Positions 63,541-64,000 of a DNA stretch of 64,000 nt are shown here, piece after piece. Position numbers and translations under genes: made by a program. Position 1 is the first letter of the stretch. Each line of letters begins with the position of its first letter. Origin of the DNA: Mesorhizobium sp. WSM4306 (GTDB lineage Bacteria; Pseudomonadota; Alphaproteobacteria; Rhizobiales; Rhizobiaceae); the NCBI RefSeq assembly GCF_007003975.1, contig NZ_VFTC01000010.1:62001-126000 (forward strand). The letters are read 5' to 3'. Under the pieces are notes generated by a model, which saw only the letters and a program-made list of their open reading frames with translations, was not told the DNA's origin and made no database searches.

Positions 63541-63959
63541 CCATCACCATCTATCACAATCCCGATTGCGGCACCTCACGCAACACCCTGGCGATCATCC
63601 GTCAGTCCGGCGAAGAACCGGAGGTGATCGAATATCTCAAGACGCCGCCGTCGCGCGAAAAGCTCGTCGAGCTGATTGCGGCGATGGGAATGACACCGCG
63701 CGACTTGCTGCGCGAGAAGGGTACCCCCTATGCCGAGCTCAACCTCGGCGATCCCAAATGGAGCGACGACGAGATTGTCGATTTCATGCTGGCGCATCCG
63801 ATCCTGATCAACCGGCCGATCGTGGTGACACCGCTCGGCGTCGTGCTGGCGCGGCCGTCGGAAGCGGTTCTCGACATCCTTCCAAATCCGCAGATCGGCG
63901 CCTTCACAAAGGAGGACGGTGAGGTCGTCATCGATGCCGAGGGCAAGCGCGTCATCTGA
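63537..63959 (+). CDS. arsC: arsenate reductase, glutaredoxin-dependent type
   Basis: The 140-aa protein has the ArsC active Cys12 in IYHNPDCGTSRNTLA and the conserved PILINRPIVVTPLGVVLARPSE (Arg pair near the C-terminus). It uses glutaredoxin and glutathione. It overlaps aqpS by 4 bases (ATGA). Having two different arsenate reductases in one operon is notable. Confidence 0.93.
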   Translation: MTITIYHNPDCGTSRNTLAIIRQSGEEPEVIEYLKTPPSREKLVELIAAMGMTPRDLLREKGTPYAELNLGDPKWSDDEIVDFMLAHPILINRPIVVTPLGVVLARPSEAVLDILPNPQIGAFTKEDGEVVIDAEGKRVI

Positions 63960-63964
63960 GCAGC

Positions 63965-63994
63965 GTGTTATTTCGATGGCAGTCGAAATAACAC
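63965..63994. terminator. perfect 12-bp inverted repeat after arsC
   Basis: GTGTTATTTCGA and TCGAAATAACAC are exact inverted arms around TGGCAG, starting 6 bases after the stop. There is no T-run, so it may be a weak terminator, an operator for a gene beyond the edge, or part of a repeat. Confidence 0.4.
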
Positions 63995-64000
63995 TTGACG

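Overview
The window looks like a chromosomal segment of a high-GC alphaproteobacterium of the Hyphomicrobiales, most probably Mesorhizobium or a close relative. The support is the gene families (MbfA with an Irr-type iron box, DUF1127, DUF1223, Ku/LigD, aqpS-type arsenic genes), the high GC content, and several families of palindromic intergenic elements of the kind common in that genus. Genus assignment is inference; no rRNA gene is present.

Layout. 1-8.3 kb: start of a SulP anion transporter (cut by the window edge), a frameshifted HTH regulator, PAP2 phosphatase, small DMT transporter, GNAT/MarR pair, flavin monooxygenase, DUF2156 protein, a decayed DUF2807 gene and a YadG/YadH-like ABC exporter. 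8.5-15.4 kb: cydAB-type quinol oxidase with a repeat between its genes, msrA, two small secreted proteins, lepA. 15.4-16.9 kb: small accessory patch (DUF5343-like protein plus a 25-codon ORF). 16.9-22.4 kb: mosaic of small genes, including two paralogous pairs, separated by palindromic repeats, then mbfA behind an iron-control element. 22.6-34.3 kb: ABM/NIPSNAP monooxygenases, DUF1127, ArsR-like regulator, ku-ligD NHEJ pair, DCC protein, RidA, an ECF42-like sigma factor with its YCII/DGPF partner and a plausible cognate promoter, GST, cysK, LysE exporter. 34.5-53.3 kb: mostly housekeeping genes (hrcA, rph, rdgB, hemW, rsmI, yraN, uppP, queG, mepA, glk, MsbA-like ABC exporter, dapB, gpmA) and tRNA-Leu(CAG).

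53.4-61.8 kb is the most unusual part. It is an apparent island of about 8.4 kb directly after tRNA-Leu. A nearly identical hairpin-T-run sequence lies at each end. A tight + strand operon encodes (A) a 583-aa protein with an EAD1-like N-terminus, (B) a 1143-aa membrane-anchored STAND NTPase (nSTAND1 type) with a Cys-rich C-terminal half, (C) a 90-aa RiPP precursor with a signal-like leader and a core of seven aromatic-X-Asn tripeptides, and (D) a radical SAM/SPASM maturase of the GrrM/OscB cyclophane-forming type. A convergent gene (E) encodes an EAD1-like domain fused to a trypsin-like protease with an intact triad. This reads as a candidate NTP-dependent conflict or defence system in which a cyclophane RiPP is tied to a transmembrane STAND sensor and an EAD-recruited protease. 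The domain recognition comes from the sequence; the system function is inference.

61.9 kb to the end: arsenic-resistance operon arsR-arsC(LMW-PTP type)-aqpS-arsC(glutaredoxin type) behind a perfect ArsR-like inverted repeat.
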